Shown: positions 36,750-49,917 of the stretch, in pieces
How the letters are laid out: the number at the start of each line of letters is the position of its first letter
Numbering within the stretch: the stretch's first letter is position 1
Assembly (NCBI GenBank): GCA_020631735.1
Contig: CM036221.1
Span: forward strand, 17,713,381-17,777,380
Source of the DNA: Saccharum officinarum
Taxonomy: Eukaryota > Streptophyta > Magnoliopsida > Poales > Poaceae
Reading direction: 5' to 3'
Length of the DNA stretch: 64,000 nucleotides
Notes under the pieces: model-generated
Database searches by the model: none
Seen by the model: only the letters and a program-made list of their open reading frames with translations
What the model was told of the DNA's origin: nothing
Position numbers and translations under genes: made by a program

Positions 36750-38227
36750 GACGACGGTGGCAGGCGGTCTCACTATGTCCATGGCGGCTCAGATCCGCCT
36801 CCTTTGGGCTCGGGTTGGGGCGCTGGTGAGCGCGGTGGCCCTCCTGGCGCCGTCGCGGACCGTCCCCGTGGGGCGTCGACCCGGGGCCCGTGTGGTCCCA
36901 TGCGGCCTCGGCGGCGTGACCTGGCCGCGCAGGTCTGGGGCGCGTGTTGGCGGATCCTCCATGGCGGCTCGGTGCCAGAGGGGCCTTGCAGCAGCTGGGG
37001 CGCCCTCCTCGACGACGCGGCCCTGTGCGGGTGCCACGAGGTGAAGGTCGCGGCGCCAGGAGCACGCAGACTCTCCTCAGTGGCCGCGGCGGCCATCTAC
37101 CTGCGACGTGCTCCGGCTGCCGGAGGTTCGGGCATCGCCGCCGGCTTCGTGCTCCCGGTGGCGACAGTGTGGGCTCTGGAGTCGCCATGTTGTGGTGCTG
37201 TGGTGGATGCGGCTACGTGTGGCCTGTGTCCGCGGCGAGAATTGAGGTGAAAACCTTGCCCGGGTTTTCCTGGGCCGGCGGCGGCGGCGCAGCGTGTGTC
37301 ATCTGCCTTCTTGGAGACGTCACCGAAGCTTCTTCGTCCGGAGCAGGCTGAGGACGAAAGTCCTAATTGTGGGTCTATCAATATGTTGGCGTCTGTGGAT
37401 GTCAATTTTCTTCTTGGGTCACTGATGCAGCCCGTCGCCCACTACCATCGTCGGAACTCTTCACTTGTTCCCCGGGTTTCGTTGACGTCCATGCTTCTCG
37501 TCTGGCCAACGGTTGCAGGAGGAGTTCCTATTTGTGTCTGTTGGGCCTTCATGTTACTCTGCAATGGTTTGTCCTGATGCTTTTGACCTCGCTGTCGTCG
37601 CTACTAGCGGATGCTTTGCCGCTATCTCTTTACCCTTTGACGAATGCTTTGTCGTCACTGTCGTTGGCCTCCTCGTTAGCAGATGCTTTGCTGCTATGAG
37701 TGTCGAGGCTGCCCCCCTCTTCGGTTCTTTGTTGGAGGGTTGGCTTCGGATGCTTGGTCGTTTGGAATCCTGACGGATGCTTTGCCGCCAACTGCTCTTT
37801 GGCCTCCTCTCTGGTAGATTCTTCGCTGCCGAGAGTGTGATGGCCCGCTTCTTGGCGGATGCTTTGCCACCGTGGTCGCTCGGCTCGTTGGCGGATGCTT
37901 TGCCGCTGTGGTCGCTCGGTTTGTTGGCGAATGCTTTGCCGCCGTTGCTACTGGATGCTGGTTCTCTAGGTGGATGCTTTGCCACCGTAGCTCGGGCTTT
38001 TGCATAAGAAGCCTTTGCATTGTTGTTTTTTTTAGTAAACACACTTAGGTCTTGGTGTTGAGGGCGGTCGCTCTTTCTTCTGTATCTTTTGTTGCTTTGT
38101 TTATTTCAGATTACTCACTACTATCTTAGTGGTTTGTAATCTGCGCTACGAGGGTTCTCTCATAGCTGACTTGTAATTCACTCTGCTTAATGAAAAACGG
38201 GCTATATTCCCCGATCTCAAAAAAAAA
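36750..38227 (+). mobile_element. Non-LTR (LINE-type) retroposon, 1.48 kb
   Basis: The 12-bp sequence TGATATGAATGC occurs at 36738-36749 and again at 38228-38239. The inserted DNA ends in an A run (CCCGATCTCAAAAAAAAA), as in target-primed reverse transcription. The interior is GC-rich in its left half. Its right half (37590-37990) is a degenerate minisatellite of GCGGATGCTTTGCCGC-type units. No reverse transcriptase motif is present, so it moved in trans: a non-autonomous LINE derivative, SINE-like element or retroposed transcript. Confidence 0.8.
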
Positions 38228-38239
38228 TGATATGAATGC

Positions 38240-39471
38240 TTTTGAATCCAGTTCCCTCAAATTAAAACCTTATTTTGGGCATGTGGTTTGTAAAGGAACT
38301 TTGGTTTTCACTATAGCAAATATGCTTTTTAATTACATGACAAGGTACTTCTTTCCAAACCATGAATGTACATGAGTTTCCCGCATCTTTTGAAATCGTT
38401 CCTGGGTCTAAACCACAAAAGCAATGATGCCAGATCAAAAACATAACAGATCGTGCTTGATTTTAGACATTACAAATTACAAAATCTTTGGACATCTATA
38501 GGTTTTTTTTTCAATTGCCAGTCATGGAATTGTCAAAGAGAAGAAAGATTTGGATGATAACAACACTTCAGTTATTACTAAAGCTGAACAAAACCATGTC
38601 TCCAAACAGACAAGTTTAACTTTGCAAAAACACGCCAAGCACAAGAAGACAACCGTGCTTGACTTTTTTTTGGAACTAAAGGAGATTACATTCTACTGCG
38701 CCCTATGCGTTCCATGCTAAAGAAGTTGATGAACATCAGTTGAGAAGCGTCAAGATAATGAAGCAGAGAGGCATCAGAATTAAAAAATACAAGTGTACTG
38801 TAAATTCAGTGAGATTGCTCAGATGACACCTCAGTCAGTTATGGTGATAACATTTCATTGAGTGTCGCCTCTACATGTTGCCATACAAAGGTAATTTCTT
38901 CTATGAAGTAAAAGAATATGCACTCAAATATGCTAATGATTCAGGTTGCCTATCATGAATTCAGGAGTCCGAGATTTCTTGTGGCAGTTAGTAAGAAAAA
39001 CAAATATGATACATCGACCTATAACTGATGACATATATAGACAGTTCTATGTGACTTTTACATGATCACCAGAATATATATGATCGTACATATTACGCAG
39101 CAGTGACATCATAGTATTTCATAAGAACATGACTGAATTTTGTGATCAACGACCTTCAGCATCTGTGATACCTGAGAAGACAAAGCCTTGTCCTGCAATG
39201 CTCATTGTTGAGTCTGTTGATGGATTTGTCGAGACCATCTGTGTTTTCGCAATGGATGATGTCTCCTCAGCACAGTTTCCATTATCCGTTGAGTTTTCCT
39301 GCAGCTGGAGTGCGACCACGAGGTTCGAAAGTACTAGTATATACCGATATAAAAGCTGCATGCAGAATTGGTATTCATCATGGAACAGAAAGAAAGGAAG
39401 AAACAAATAACTTTATTCAAGAGTAGGAGTAATACATAGAATTTCGAAGAACTTTTTTTGAGGTCAACTAC
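38240..39471. other. Intergenic, possible unrecognised terminal exon
   Basis: Mostly AT-rich. On the minus strand an open stretch about 39146-39302 follows a splice-acceptor-like CTCCAGCTGCAG and reads NSTDNGNCAEETSSIAK to a TGA. It could be a last coding exon, but no family is recognised and no upstream exon was found. Confidence 0.25.
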
Positions 39472-39843
39472 CACTACACCATAACAATGCATTACCGTCA
39501 GATATCTGACACTAAAAATTATATTTACGATGGATAATCTGTCACTTAAGATAACCCACAGACGATCTGTCGCTAATTCCACGTTTACCGATTTAAGATA
39601 TGTCGGTATATGTATTCGTATTTACCGTTCGTCTGTGTTACTAAAGACCCTTACATGGTCAAGCGGTCTGTCGCCAAAAACTGGACCCACCTCAGCTTAG
39701 CTCACACGTGAATTTTAGCCCAGCCCACCACTACAGAGCAAACCCTAGGCACCGTTTCTCTTTCTCCCCAAAATCCACAATTGGTGCCGCCGCCGCCTCC
39801 TGCCCTCTCGTCTCCCCTCCCAGTCTCCCCAAAATCGTCACGC
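39472..39843. other. CACTA-like terminus
   Basis: Begins CACTACACCATAAC. It then has subterminal short inverted motifs (GTCAGATATCTGAC, ACCGATTTAAGATATGTCGGT, several TCTGTCGC). That is the usual look of a CACTA transposon end. The opposite end was not found, so this is tentative. Confidence 0.35.
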
Positions 39844-39848
39844 CTCGC

Positions 39849-42081
39849 TGAAAGTCCCTAGTTTGGTTTTGGATAATTGATGAAACCTAGGACTAACCAT
39901 TGTATCTAAGTGGATGATTTAGATAAAGGTGGTCATTGAATATGAGACATGACATTGACTTATGTGACCAAGATGATGAAGACCAAGATGATGCTTGACT
40001 CGATGGACCGGTTGTGAGGGTGAAGGGCAAGTCGAGGCTTCGAAGCGAAGGACCAAGCGATGGTGAAGCTTGAGCAAGACTTGGCGCCGACGGACCGATG
40101 CAACGGTGAAGAGCAAGTGAAGTCAAGGTCGATAGATCGAGACAGTCATGTGATGATATGAAGTGGATCATATCTTTTGGAGAAACAAAATGGGCTCAAG
40201 GCAAAGGTATAACTATAGGGCCATTTTGTTTTGCACTCAAGATACCACAGAGGGTGTGAGTGGTTTAGGATCGATAGCCGAACTATTAAGAGGGGAAGTC
40301 TTATCGGTTATTCGATGCACGGGTGCCACTAGGTGAATTCATGAAGTGCATTGCATGTAGGGCCTAGTGAGCTAACTGGAAAACCTTCGAAAATGATTAT
40401 AAAAATGCTAACACACGTGCACAAGGTGGTGATCACTTGTTGGTGTTGGCACATTTACGAAGGTGTTGAAGGTTGAGCGGTAGAGAGGGTTTGGGTCTCT
40501 CTCTCTCCCTCCCGCCGAGCTTGCGAGCGCGGGATTCAGACGTTTTTAGAAACTTGAAATGCCTATTTTCCACTACGCCGGAAGTCGGAAAAGAAATGGA
40601 GGCGAACGGAGGTCACAGAGGTGACCGGACGCTGCACCGGACGCGGTCATGGTATGACCGGACGCGTCCGGTCAGTACAGTGCAGGCGCTGGTGCTAGGG
40701 TTTGCAACCGGCGCGTCCGGTCACTCGCGGGACCGGCGCGTCCGGTCAGGTGTCCAGAGGAAACTGAGTTTCGCAAGGACGATCGAACGCGAGGCGCGTC
40801 CGGTCACACATGATCGAACACGTCCGATCGTTGAGGGAGCTTACTGGACTCTAACCGGACGCGGGCACTGTCGCGTCCGGTCGTTGCGAGGGGCGCGTCC
40901 GGTCGTTGCTTCGCGGGCGCGTGAGTCAGTGCGATCGGCGCGTCCGGTCGTTCGAAGCGGCACGTCTGGTCGTTTGACGGGCGCGTTCGGTCGTTGCCTG
41001 GGGCGCGTTCGGTCATTGTTTTGACCGTTGAGGGTCAGTGACCGTTGGAGGATCGGACGCGGTTGAACGCGTCCGGTCAGTTATGATCGGCGCGTTCGGT
41101 CATCCTGAAAAGACCCAGTGAAGGGGTATAACAGCTCTATTTGGATGGGATGCTTATAAATACATGTTGGCCGGCCCTTGGGGAGGTCTCTCGTGATTTC
41201 TAACATTCTTGTGCATCCTTTGAGCTAGAGCATCTCCTCCCACTCATCTCTCTTGCTTGATTGCAAATCAAAAGTGAGATTGAGTGCTCCCAAAGTGCAT
41301 TGCATAGCTTGAGGGCATCTAGTGGCACTTATGGGTGGTTTAGCCGGTGGATTTCTTGTTACTCTTAGAGAGTACCGCTCCTAGCCGGCTTGGAGATTGT
41401 TGGAGGCGTTGGCAAGAGAAGGTGATTGTTCTTGGCCACCTCCGGTTGATTGTAAGAGGTTCTTGTGCTTTCCTTGGCGGGACGTCAAAAGCAACTCTAT
41501 TACATTGCGCGTGTCATTGAGTTACCTCACTTGAGAGTGGTGTCTTGCGGTGCCTTGCGGGGCGTGCCTTGAGGGCAAGTGACTTGAGGGTCACACCGAG
41601 GAATCATCTAAGTGTTGGTCGACACAACCGGTGACGTAGCTTGTCGGTGCACAAGTGAACACTGGGTGAACAAAAATATTGTGTCTCTTGTCTCCCGGTG
41701 ATTGGTCTTTATATTGTGTTGTTGTCAATATTGATTGGTTGTATATCATCTTGGTGATTGGCAACATCTTCACTCCACCGTCGGTATAAGATTCACAATC
41801 CTATCTCTTGCTTTTACATTTACTAGATTATCTTGTGTAGCTCTAGTGGTAGCCTTTGCTAGTAGTTGTTAGCTTGCTCACTAGTGTAAAATTAGTGACA
41901 TAGCCCTTGTGTGAACTAGAGATCATAATCTACTAGACTTGTGGATAGGAGGCTTGCATCACAACTGTAGGCTAAGCAAAACTTGCTTTGCGCCGTTTGT
42001 TATTCTAACAAGTTTGCTTAGTGGTTCTTGTAGAATTTTTATAGGCTATTCACCCCCCCTCTAGCCATCTAGGACCTTACA
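39849..42081 (+). repeat. 5' LTR of element C, 2233 bp
   Basis: TGAAAGTCCC to CCTTACA. It carries the GACCGGACGCGTCCGGTC-type array at 40621-41103 and TATAAATA at 41155-41162. The 3' copy keeps only the part equivalent to 40841-42081. Confidence 0.9.
40621..41162 (+). promoter_or_regulatory. LTR promoter of element C: palindrome array and TATA box
   Basis: Many ACCGGACGCG and GCGCGTCCGGTC half-sites, some degraded to CGTTCGGTC by CpG-type transitions, lie upstream of TATAAATA at 41155. Confidence 0.65.
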
Positions 42082-42083
42082 AG

Positions 42084-42095
42084 TGGTATCGGAGC
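42084..42095 (+). other. Primer-binding site of element C
   Basis: TGGTATCGGAGC two bases after the LTR. It matches the initiator-Met tRNA primer site TGGTATCAGAGC with one change. Confidence 0.85.
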
Positions 42096-42141
42096 TGTGG
42101 TCACCGTTTTAATCAAGGCTTAACATCCTTCGGTGTGAAAA

Positions 42142-44206
42142 ATGGCTCAAATTGTGTTCAATCATGTTGGGGGCAAGCCACCGTTCTTTGATGGTGTTAG
42201 TTCTTTTGCTCATTAGAAGAGAAAGATGACAATGTACCTTGGTTCTATTCATGAGAGAGTTTTGCAAGTCACCGAGAATGACTTTGCTATCATTGATCTC
42301 GATCATCTCACCGATGAAGATAGAGCATATAGAACATGCAATAGAATGGCTCTCAATACACTTTACCATGGTATTGACACAAAAGTATTTGAGGGCATCA
42401 AGGACTTAGAATTGGCATATGAAGTATGGACAAGGTTGAGTGAAACATATGAGGGCACTAAGGTTGTGAAGAGTGCCAAGCTATATGGGCTCAAGAGTGA
42501 GTTTGAGAACTTCAAGATGAAAGAAGAAGAAACAATCTTAGAGATGTTTCATAGATTGCAAGTAATTGTGAATGATCTCAAGAGCTTAGGGCACAAGACA
42601 CAAGACCAAGATTTTTGCCACAAGTTCTTGTTGAGCTTACCAAGAAAATTCAAAATGTTGATCATGATGCTACAAAGAGATGGGCTTGAAACAATGAAGC
42701 CTAATAATTTGCTTGGAGAAGTATTAACATATGATAAGTATGATCAAGATGATGATGAGAAGGAGAAGGAGGAAGAAAAGAAGAAGAAGACTATGGCGTT
42801 CAAGGCCATCTCCTCCAAGGGCAAAGCTACCATCATTGAAGAAGAAGAAGACAATAGTGAAGATGAAGATTATGAAATTAATGATGAGGCATTTGCTTTT
42901 GTAGTCAAGAAAATGGGTCACATGTTCATTAAGAGAAGAGGCTTCAAAAAGAGAAATGACAACTTCAAGAGCAATGAGCAACAAAGGAAGTGCTTCAATT
43001 GTGATAGCACCGAACATCTTCAAGCCGAATGTCCCTATGAAAAGAAGAAGAACAACAAGAGGGGCAAGTTTGAGAAGAAAAAGAGAGAAGCCAAGATGAC
43101 TTTCAAGAAGGGCAAGAACAGAGCCTATGTGGTCACTTGGGAAAGTGATGATGATGATGAAGAAGAAGAATCATCCAACAAGGCTTTTGCTTCCATTGCT
43201 ATCAACAAGAAGCCTTCACTATTTGATTCATCCTCTTCGTGCTTTATGGCCAAAGAAGCTAAGGTATTATATGATGAGAGTGATGATGAAAGTGAAATGG
43301 AATATATTCATGATAGTGATAATGATAATAATAATGATAATGAAAATGATGATGATGAACCAACTAAAGAACAACTATATGACTTGATGCAACAAACTAG
43401 AGACATAGCTATTGTCAAGAACAAGGAGTGTAAGAAGCTTTCAATGAAAGTAGCAATACTTGAGAAAGTTCTAGGAGAGCTTAAGATCACTCATGAGAGT
43501 CTAGTGGAAGACCATGAGGATCTTGGTAAAGCTCATTCCAAGCTTGAAAAAGCTCACTCATTGCTACTTGAGCAACAAGCAAAGAATGAAGTTGTTGTAT
43601 CATGTGATATAGGTGTTACATGTGATATAATTGATGAATCTTTTTTATAAACCTATCATCATGACAAATGCTAACCCTTCTTGTAGCTCTTTATCCACCA
43701 CCACCAACTCTACCTCCACTACTAGTGATGGTTTCACTTGTGATACCTCACTAATGGTTGAGAATGAGATTCTCAAGAGAGAGATGGATGAGCTCACTCA
43801 CGTCCTAGGCAAAGCCTATGGTGGTGAGGCCCGTTTGCTTAAGTGCTTGGGTAGCCAAAGGTTCTCTCTTAACAAAGAGGGATTGGGCTACACCCCCAAG
43901 AAAGGCAAGTCGGCCTTTGCAACTCCAAAGCCTAGCTTTGTGAAGGGCAATGGTCGGTTTTGCAATAGATGCAAGCAAGTTGGGCACCTAGAGCATAATT
44001 GCAATAAAAAGAATCAAAGCAAGAAACTTGTTAATGCTATACCTTTTGATTCTTGCTATGTGCTTACCAAAGGTGTGAAGGGTGTGCAAGCTAAGTTTAT
44101 TGGTACACCCATTGTTGGCCCAAAGAAGAAGGCTATTTAGGTACCAAAGAGCTTAGTTACTAACCTACAAGGACCCAAGCAAAAATAGATACCTAAGCTT
44201 CATTGA
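42142..44206 (+). pseudogene. Element C gag, disrupted
   Basis: Capsid region of a copia-type gag starting at ATG 42142. An in-frame TAG at 42214-42216 interrupts it early. The frame then stays open to 43650, where a frameshift at a T run (about 43640) moves it to a second frame. Two more in-frame TAGs lie at 44138 and 44186 before the natural TGA at 44204. Two zinc knuckles are visible, CFNCDSTEHLQAEC (about 42993) and CNRCKQVGHLEHNC (about 43960), separated by an acidic, coiled-coil-like stretch. A long C-terminal gag extension is typical of SIRE elements. Confidence 0.85.
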
Positions 44207-44217
44207 TTTGCTTGTAG

Positions 44218-47200
44218 GTCAATTACAAAGCCGGAGGAAGACATTGAATTATTGATAGTGGGTGCACTCAACACATGACCGGTACATCAAGAATGTTTGA
44301 CTCAATCAATGACAATAATAGTGGTGTTGATTCTATCACATTTGGCAATAACAAGAAAGGCAAGGTTATTGGCTTGGGCAAGATTGCAATAGTAAATGAC
44401 TTGAGTATCTCCAATGTGTTGCTAGTTGAAAGCTTGGATTTCAATCTTCTATCCGTGGCACAAATATGTGATCTTGGTTACAAATGTATCTTTGGGGTTG
44501 ATGATGTGGAAGTCATTAGTATGGATGGTTTAAATGTGGCATTCAAGGGCTTTAGATATGAGAATCTCTACCTAGTTGACTTCAATGCTAGAGAAACTTC
44601 TTTGACAACTTGCTTAATCTCCAAATCAAGCATGGGTTGGCTTTGGCATAGAAGGCTTGGTCATGTTGGCATGAAACAATTGAAGAAGCTTACAACTCAC
44701 AATCTTATCAATGGTTTGAAAGATGTTGAATTTGAGAAGAATAAGCTTTGTAGTGCATGTCAAGCCGGGAAGCAAGTTGGAAGCTCACATCCAAAGAAGA
44801 GTACAATGAGCACATGCAAAGCATTTGATTTGATGCACATGGATCTATTTGGCCCAACAACATACTCAAGCATAGGTGGTAATAAGTATGGTTTTGTCAT
44901 AGTGGATAACTTCACAAGATTCATATGGGTATTCTTTCTTAGTGACAAAAGTGAAGTGTTTGACACCTTCAAAGACATTTCTCACTAGAGTTCACAATGA
45001 GTTTGAGATTAGAATCAAGAAAGTGAGAAGTGACAATGGAAGTGAGTTCAAGAATACAAGAATTGAAGAACTTTGTGATCACTATGGCATTGGACATCAA
45101 TTCTCGGCCAAGTACACTCCACAATCAAATAGCCTAGTTGAGATAAAGAATAGAACATTGCTTGATATGGCTAGATCAATGCTTTATGAGTACAATGTGA
45201 GTCAATCTTTTTGGGATGAAGCAATCAATACCGCTTGCTACTACATCAATAGACTATATTGTCATCCATTGCTAGAGAAGACCCCATATGAGCTACTTCA
45301 TGGAAGAAAGCCCAATATTTCTTACTTTAGAGTGTTTGGTTGCAAATGTTATATCTTGAAGAATGGCACTAGATTGGGAAAGTTTGACAAGAGATGTGAT
45401 GAGGGGTTTCTACTTGGTTATTCAACTACAAGCAAAGCTTATAGAGTTTGGAACAACTCAAGTGGCATTCTAGAAGAAGTCCATGATGTGCAATTTGATG
45501 AAACCAATGGGTCACAAGATGAAGAAGAGAATCTAGATGATGTTGGTGGAACTCAATTGGTGGAAGCAATGAAGAACATGGATATTGGGGACATTAGAGC
45601 AAAGCAAGTAATTGATATTCTAGATGATGATAAAGATCAAGTGCTCAATTCTCCATTCAAGCTAGCTAGTAACTCTCAAGTGCAAGATCATGGTGCTAGT
45701 TCATCTCATCGAGATACATCAAGTGATCAACCAAGCTCAAGCAATCAAGTGCAAGTACTCCAATCACAACATGTTGCAAGAGATCACCCCATTGATAGTG
45801 TTATTGGTGATATTAGAAGTGGTGTGCAAACTAGATCAAGATTGGCCATGTTTTGTGAGCATGCATCATTTATGTCAACCATAGAACCAAAGAAAATAGA
45901 AGAAGCTTTGAGGGATGCCAATTGGATCATGGCTATGTAAGAAGAGCTTAACAATTTCATAAGAAATGATGTTTGGGAATTGGTAGAAAGGCCAAATGAC
46001 TACAATGTGATTGGCACCAAATGGGTGTTCAAAAACAAGCAAGATCAAGATGGCAGTGTGGTGAGAAACAAAGCAAGACTAGTTGCTCAAGGTTACACTC
46101 AAGTAGAAGGTCTTGACTATGATGAAACATATGCTCCCGTGGCAAGATTAGAGGCAATAAGGATTCTATTGGCTTATGCTTGTGCACACAACATCAAATT
46201 ATATCAAATGGATGTTAAAAGTGCATTTCTCAATGGGATCATTAATGAGTTAGTCTTTGTTGAGCAACCTCCCGGATTTGAAGATGACAAGAAACCCAAC
46301 CATGTGTACAAGTTGAAGAAGACTTTATATAGCTTAAAGCAAGCACCTAGAGCATGGTATGAGAGGCTAAGGGATTTCCTTCTCTCTAAGAGATTCAAGA
46401 TGGGCAAGGTTGATACAACTTTATTCATCAAGAAGATTGGGAAAGATCTATTCATAGTGCAAATATATGTTGATGACATCATCTTTGGATCAACCGATCA
46501 AGCTTATTGTGAAGAATTTGGTGCTATGATGACCAAAGAGTTTGAAATGTCTATGATTGGTGAACTTAGCTACTTCCTTGGTCTCCAAGTCAAACAACTG
46601 AAGAATGGGACATTTGTGAGTCAAGGGAAATACATAAGGGACATGTTGAAGAAATTTGGAATGCAAGATGCAAAGCCAATTTCAACTCCAATGGGTACAA
46701 ATGGCAATTTAGATAGTGATTTTGATGGCAAAATGGTGAATCAAAAGGAATATCGGTCTTTGATTGGAAGTCTACTCTATGTCACCGCATCAAGGCCGGA
46801 TGTCATGTTTAGTGTTTGTATGTGTGCTAGATATCAAGCCTCACCTAGAGAGAGTCATCTCACGACCGCAAAGAGAATATTGAGGTACTTGAAGCAAACA
46901 AGAGATGTAGGACTATGGTATCCCAAGCGGTCAAAGTTTGAATTGATTGGATATTCGGACTCCGACTATGGGGGTTGTAAGATCAATAGAAAGAGCACAA
47001 GTGGCACATGTCAATTACTTAGAAGATCACTTGTGTCATGGTCCTCAAAGAAACAAAATAGTGTGGCAATCTCTACCGCCGAAGCCGAATATGTGAGTGC
47101 GGAGAGTTGTTGTGCACAATTGCTATGGATGAAATCAACTTTGAAGGATTATGGCCTCAACTTCAAGAATGTGCCATTGCTATGTGATAATGAAAGTGCA

Positions 47201-47419
47201 ATCAAGATGATACAAAACCCGGTTCAACATGGAAGAACAAAGCATATTGACATAAGACATCATTTCATTAGAGATCATCAACAAAAGGGAGATATTACTA
47301 TTGAAAGTGTTGGCACCAATGATCAACTTGCCGATATTCTCACCAAGCCACTTGATGAAAAGAGGTTTTGCAAGCTAAGGAATGAGTTGAACATTCTTGA
47401 TTTCTCAAACATGAGTTGA
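44218..47419 (+). pseudogene. Element C pol, disrupted
   Basis: Order: protease (DSGCTQHM), integrase zinc region ([17 protein letters not shown]), integrase core (HMDLFGP, DNGSEF), reverse transcriptase (YVDDIIFGS), RNase H ([21 protein letters not shown]). Breaks: TGA at 44245-44247, a frameshift between about 44965 and 44985, and TAA at 45938-45940. No ATG opens the frame; it begins right after a TAG at 44215-44217. Confidence 0.9.
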
Positions 47420-48295
47420 ATGCACCCCACCCACTTATTGACATGCCTCTCCTTCGACATTGCAAGGTAAAGTTGATTGACATGTCATTCATCCTATGCT
47501 AAGGACTTGCTAGAGCATGTAGACATAATAAGTAGTACGCATGAGCATTCATGATAAATCAAATGAATTTGATGGATATATGTTACCACTTTTGCTTCTA
47601 TGCTTATTTTGATCTAGTGGTGGCATATGACATGTTTGTGAGCTTGTAAACCTAGTGTTGAATCTAGAAGATTTGCTATACGTGTTTAATTCAACATAGG
47701 CAAGATAACCCTTATTATGAGGTGTGAAGAAGCTTGTCTTTGGTTCAAACCGAATTAAATATCTTTGGCAAGTATTCTAGGTTGAACCAAACTTGATAAA
47801 TTCTAACCTACTCCATCAAACATTGTTTTTCTCTCCATAATTTGATCCCATTTTTTGGTAAGTTGTTGACAAAGGGGGAGAGAAAAAGTTGATTCAACAT
47901 GATAAAGGGGTAAATAAAATTTTGATGCACACAAGTAGGGGGAGCAAGCTCATAAACAAAGTTGTTGCATTTGTTTGTGCATTCTCATATGACTTGCTCA
48001 TTGCACATGTATTTAAATTCAATATACATGCTTGTGTGGTGCAATGCTAGTATAAAACTTGAATGATGAAATGATCTACTAGCATGCATAGGAATAGTTT
48101 ACTTGTGGTATCTAGACGTGCCTTAAACTTTACAAGTGGTCCAAGAACCTTTACTATAATGTTGATCTCACAGGGTTCTTGAGTTATAATGGATGTCTAG
48201 TTACTTCATGATGCTAAGGATGGTGTAAAAGGCAACTCCGATTGGTATCACGCTTCAAAGGTCCATTTCTTACACATTAGCATCATTTTGGTAGA
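47420..48295 (+). other. Element C post-pol region
   Basis: No ORF3. An inverted repeat lies at 47685-47759. Purine-rich AAAGGGGGAGAG at 47871 and GTAGGGGGAGC at 47936 resemble the purine runs following ORF3 in element A. Confidence 0.6.
47685..47759 (+). other. Post-pol inverted repeat of element C
   Basis: TTTAATTC (47685-47692) pairs exactly with GAATTAAA (47752-47759). The loop contains GATAACCCTT and GTGAAGAAGC, the same blocks as in the loop of element A. Confidence 0.55.
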
Positions 48296-48300
48296 ATTAC

Positions 48301-49901
48301 TGAAAGGATCTAATAGGCCTAGAGGGGGGGTGAATAGGCGGATCTAAAAACCTGAAACTCAAAACTCAACGCGGAAATTAAAACACTGACCGGTACCACT
48401 GGTTGGTTTGGACCGGTACTACCGGTGAGGGATCACCGGTACTACCGACGCAGACCACCGGTACTACCGGTACCCTACTGAAACTAAGAAATCAGAGATT
48501 TGCGAGTTATGATTTCAGATCTGAGTTTTACCCCACTACCGAAGATGATGTTGATGAAGTTTATGAACTCTCCTTTCTTGTTCCTTTACCAAGTAGTAGA
48601 TCGAGCACCCACAACCTATGAAAGAGATATGAAAGAGGGAGAACACAAAGAACAAGTAATATCTCAAGTGAACACAAATAACAACAACAACAAGCACGCA
48701 GGACACACGATTTAACCCGAGGTTCGGCAACCCCACAAAGGAGTTCCTACGTCCTCGTTGTTGAGGTGACCACTAAGGTCGGAGTCTATTCCACCTCCTT
48801 GCCTCCCTCAAGCAACCACAAAGGTTAGCCCAAGATTTCCACTAAGAATACAAGGGTAATACAAACACTTCGGGGTGCCCTCACAAGTAGAACAACACGG
48901 GCAACCACGAAGAACACCTAGCCGGCTAGGGTTCCAAGAACCCAAGAGTAACAAACACAAACCAAGCCAACTAGGAGGGGAACCAAGTGCTCAAGATGTG
49001 AAACGAAGCTTTCCACTCTTAAATCTCTCCTCTCTGCACAGCTCTTGCAAGGGATTGGATTTGAGAGCAAAGAGGAAAGAGAGAGGGTGAGACAATGCTT
49101 GAGAGCTGTTTGTCTGAAGGTTGGTGGGAGTAAATGGCATGGGTAACGGTTAGAAATGAAGGGGAGAGCTATTTATACTCTTATCTTCGAAGCGGTACCG
49201 GTACTACCGGTGAGTACCCACCGGTACTACCGGTCCTAAGGGTTCCGACCGTTACAGCCAACCTACTGGAGACTTTGCGAGAAAATAGCCTACCGGTACT
49301 ACTGGTCTTTCACCGGTACTACCGGTCAACGACCGGTACCACCGGTAGTACAGATTTTGGCGAAGACAAGTTTTGCGGGAAAAAGACTTACCGGTACTAC
49401 CGGACTTTCACCGGTACCACCGGTCAATGGCCGGTACTACCGGTCAACCACCGATACTACCGCTAGAGCAAAAACTCGCAGAACTAAGGCGCTGACACCG
49501 GCGGGATTTATGCCTACCGGTACTACTGGTGGTTCACCGGTACTACCGGTACTCCCAGGCATAAAACACTTCTCTAAGTGTCCGTGAGTGCAAAGGTGTC
49601 TCTCAAACGCTTAAACAAACACAAATTGAGCACAAGTTTTCCCTCTAGATAGCCTAATTTGTATCCCTCTTGATAGTGCGGCGTTTCCTATAACTCAAGT
49701 CAAAAGATAAGATCTAATCGACCCACTTGAGACGGAATGCTTTCCAGCCAAAGGAATTGAGGGTGCTAACATCACCAAATGTGACCATACAAATTCTTTC
49801 ATTGAACTAACACCTGCATATTCACTTAGATAGACATGTTAGTCCCTAATTTGATTGTCATTAATTATCCAAAACCCACAACGGGGGCGAATGCACTTAC
49901 A
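48301..49901 (-). repeat. 3' LTR of element D, 1601 bp
   Basis: Plus-strand sequence begins TGAAAGGATC and ends CACTTACA. Two clusters of ACCGGTACTACCGGT lie at 48388-48480 and 49194-49560. TATAAATA (minus strand) is at 49170-49177, directly downstream of the second cluster. Confidence 0.95.
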
Positions 49902-49917
49902 AACTCCCCCTTTTTGG
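49902..49917 (-). other. Polypurine tract of element D
   Basis: Minus-strand CCAAAAAGGGGGAGTT abuts the 3' LTR. Confidence 0.85.

Noticed and set aside
37554..38044. Minus-strand ORFs rich in Lys, Ala and Ser
   Set aside because: They run antisense through the minisatellite of the LINE-type retroposon. The repeat alone explains the open frames.
48403..49587. ORFs with repeated TGTTG or VLPV segments in both D LTRs
   Set aside because: Translations of the ACCGGT palindrome arrays. They are not coding.
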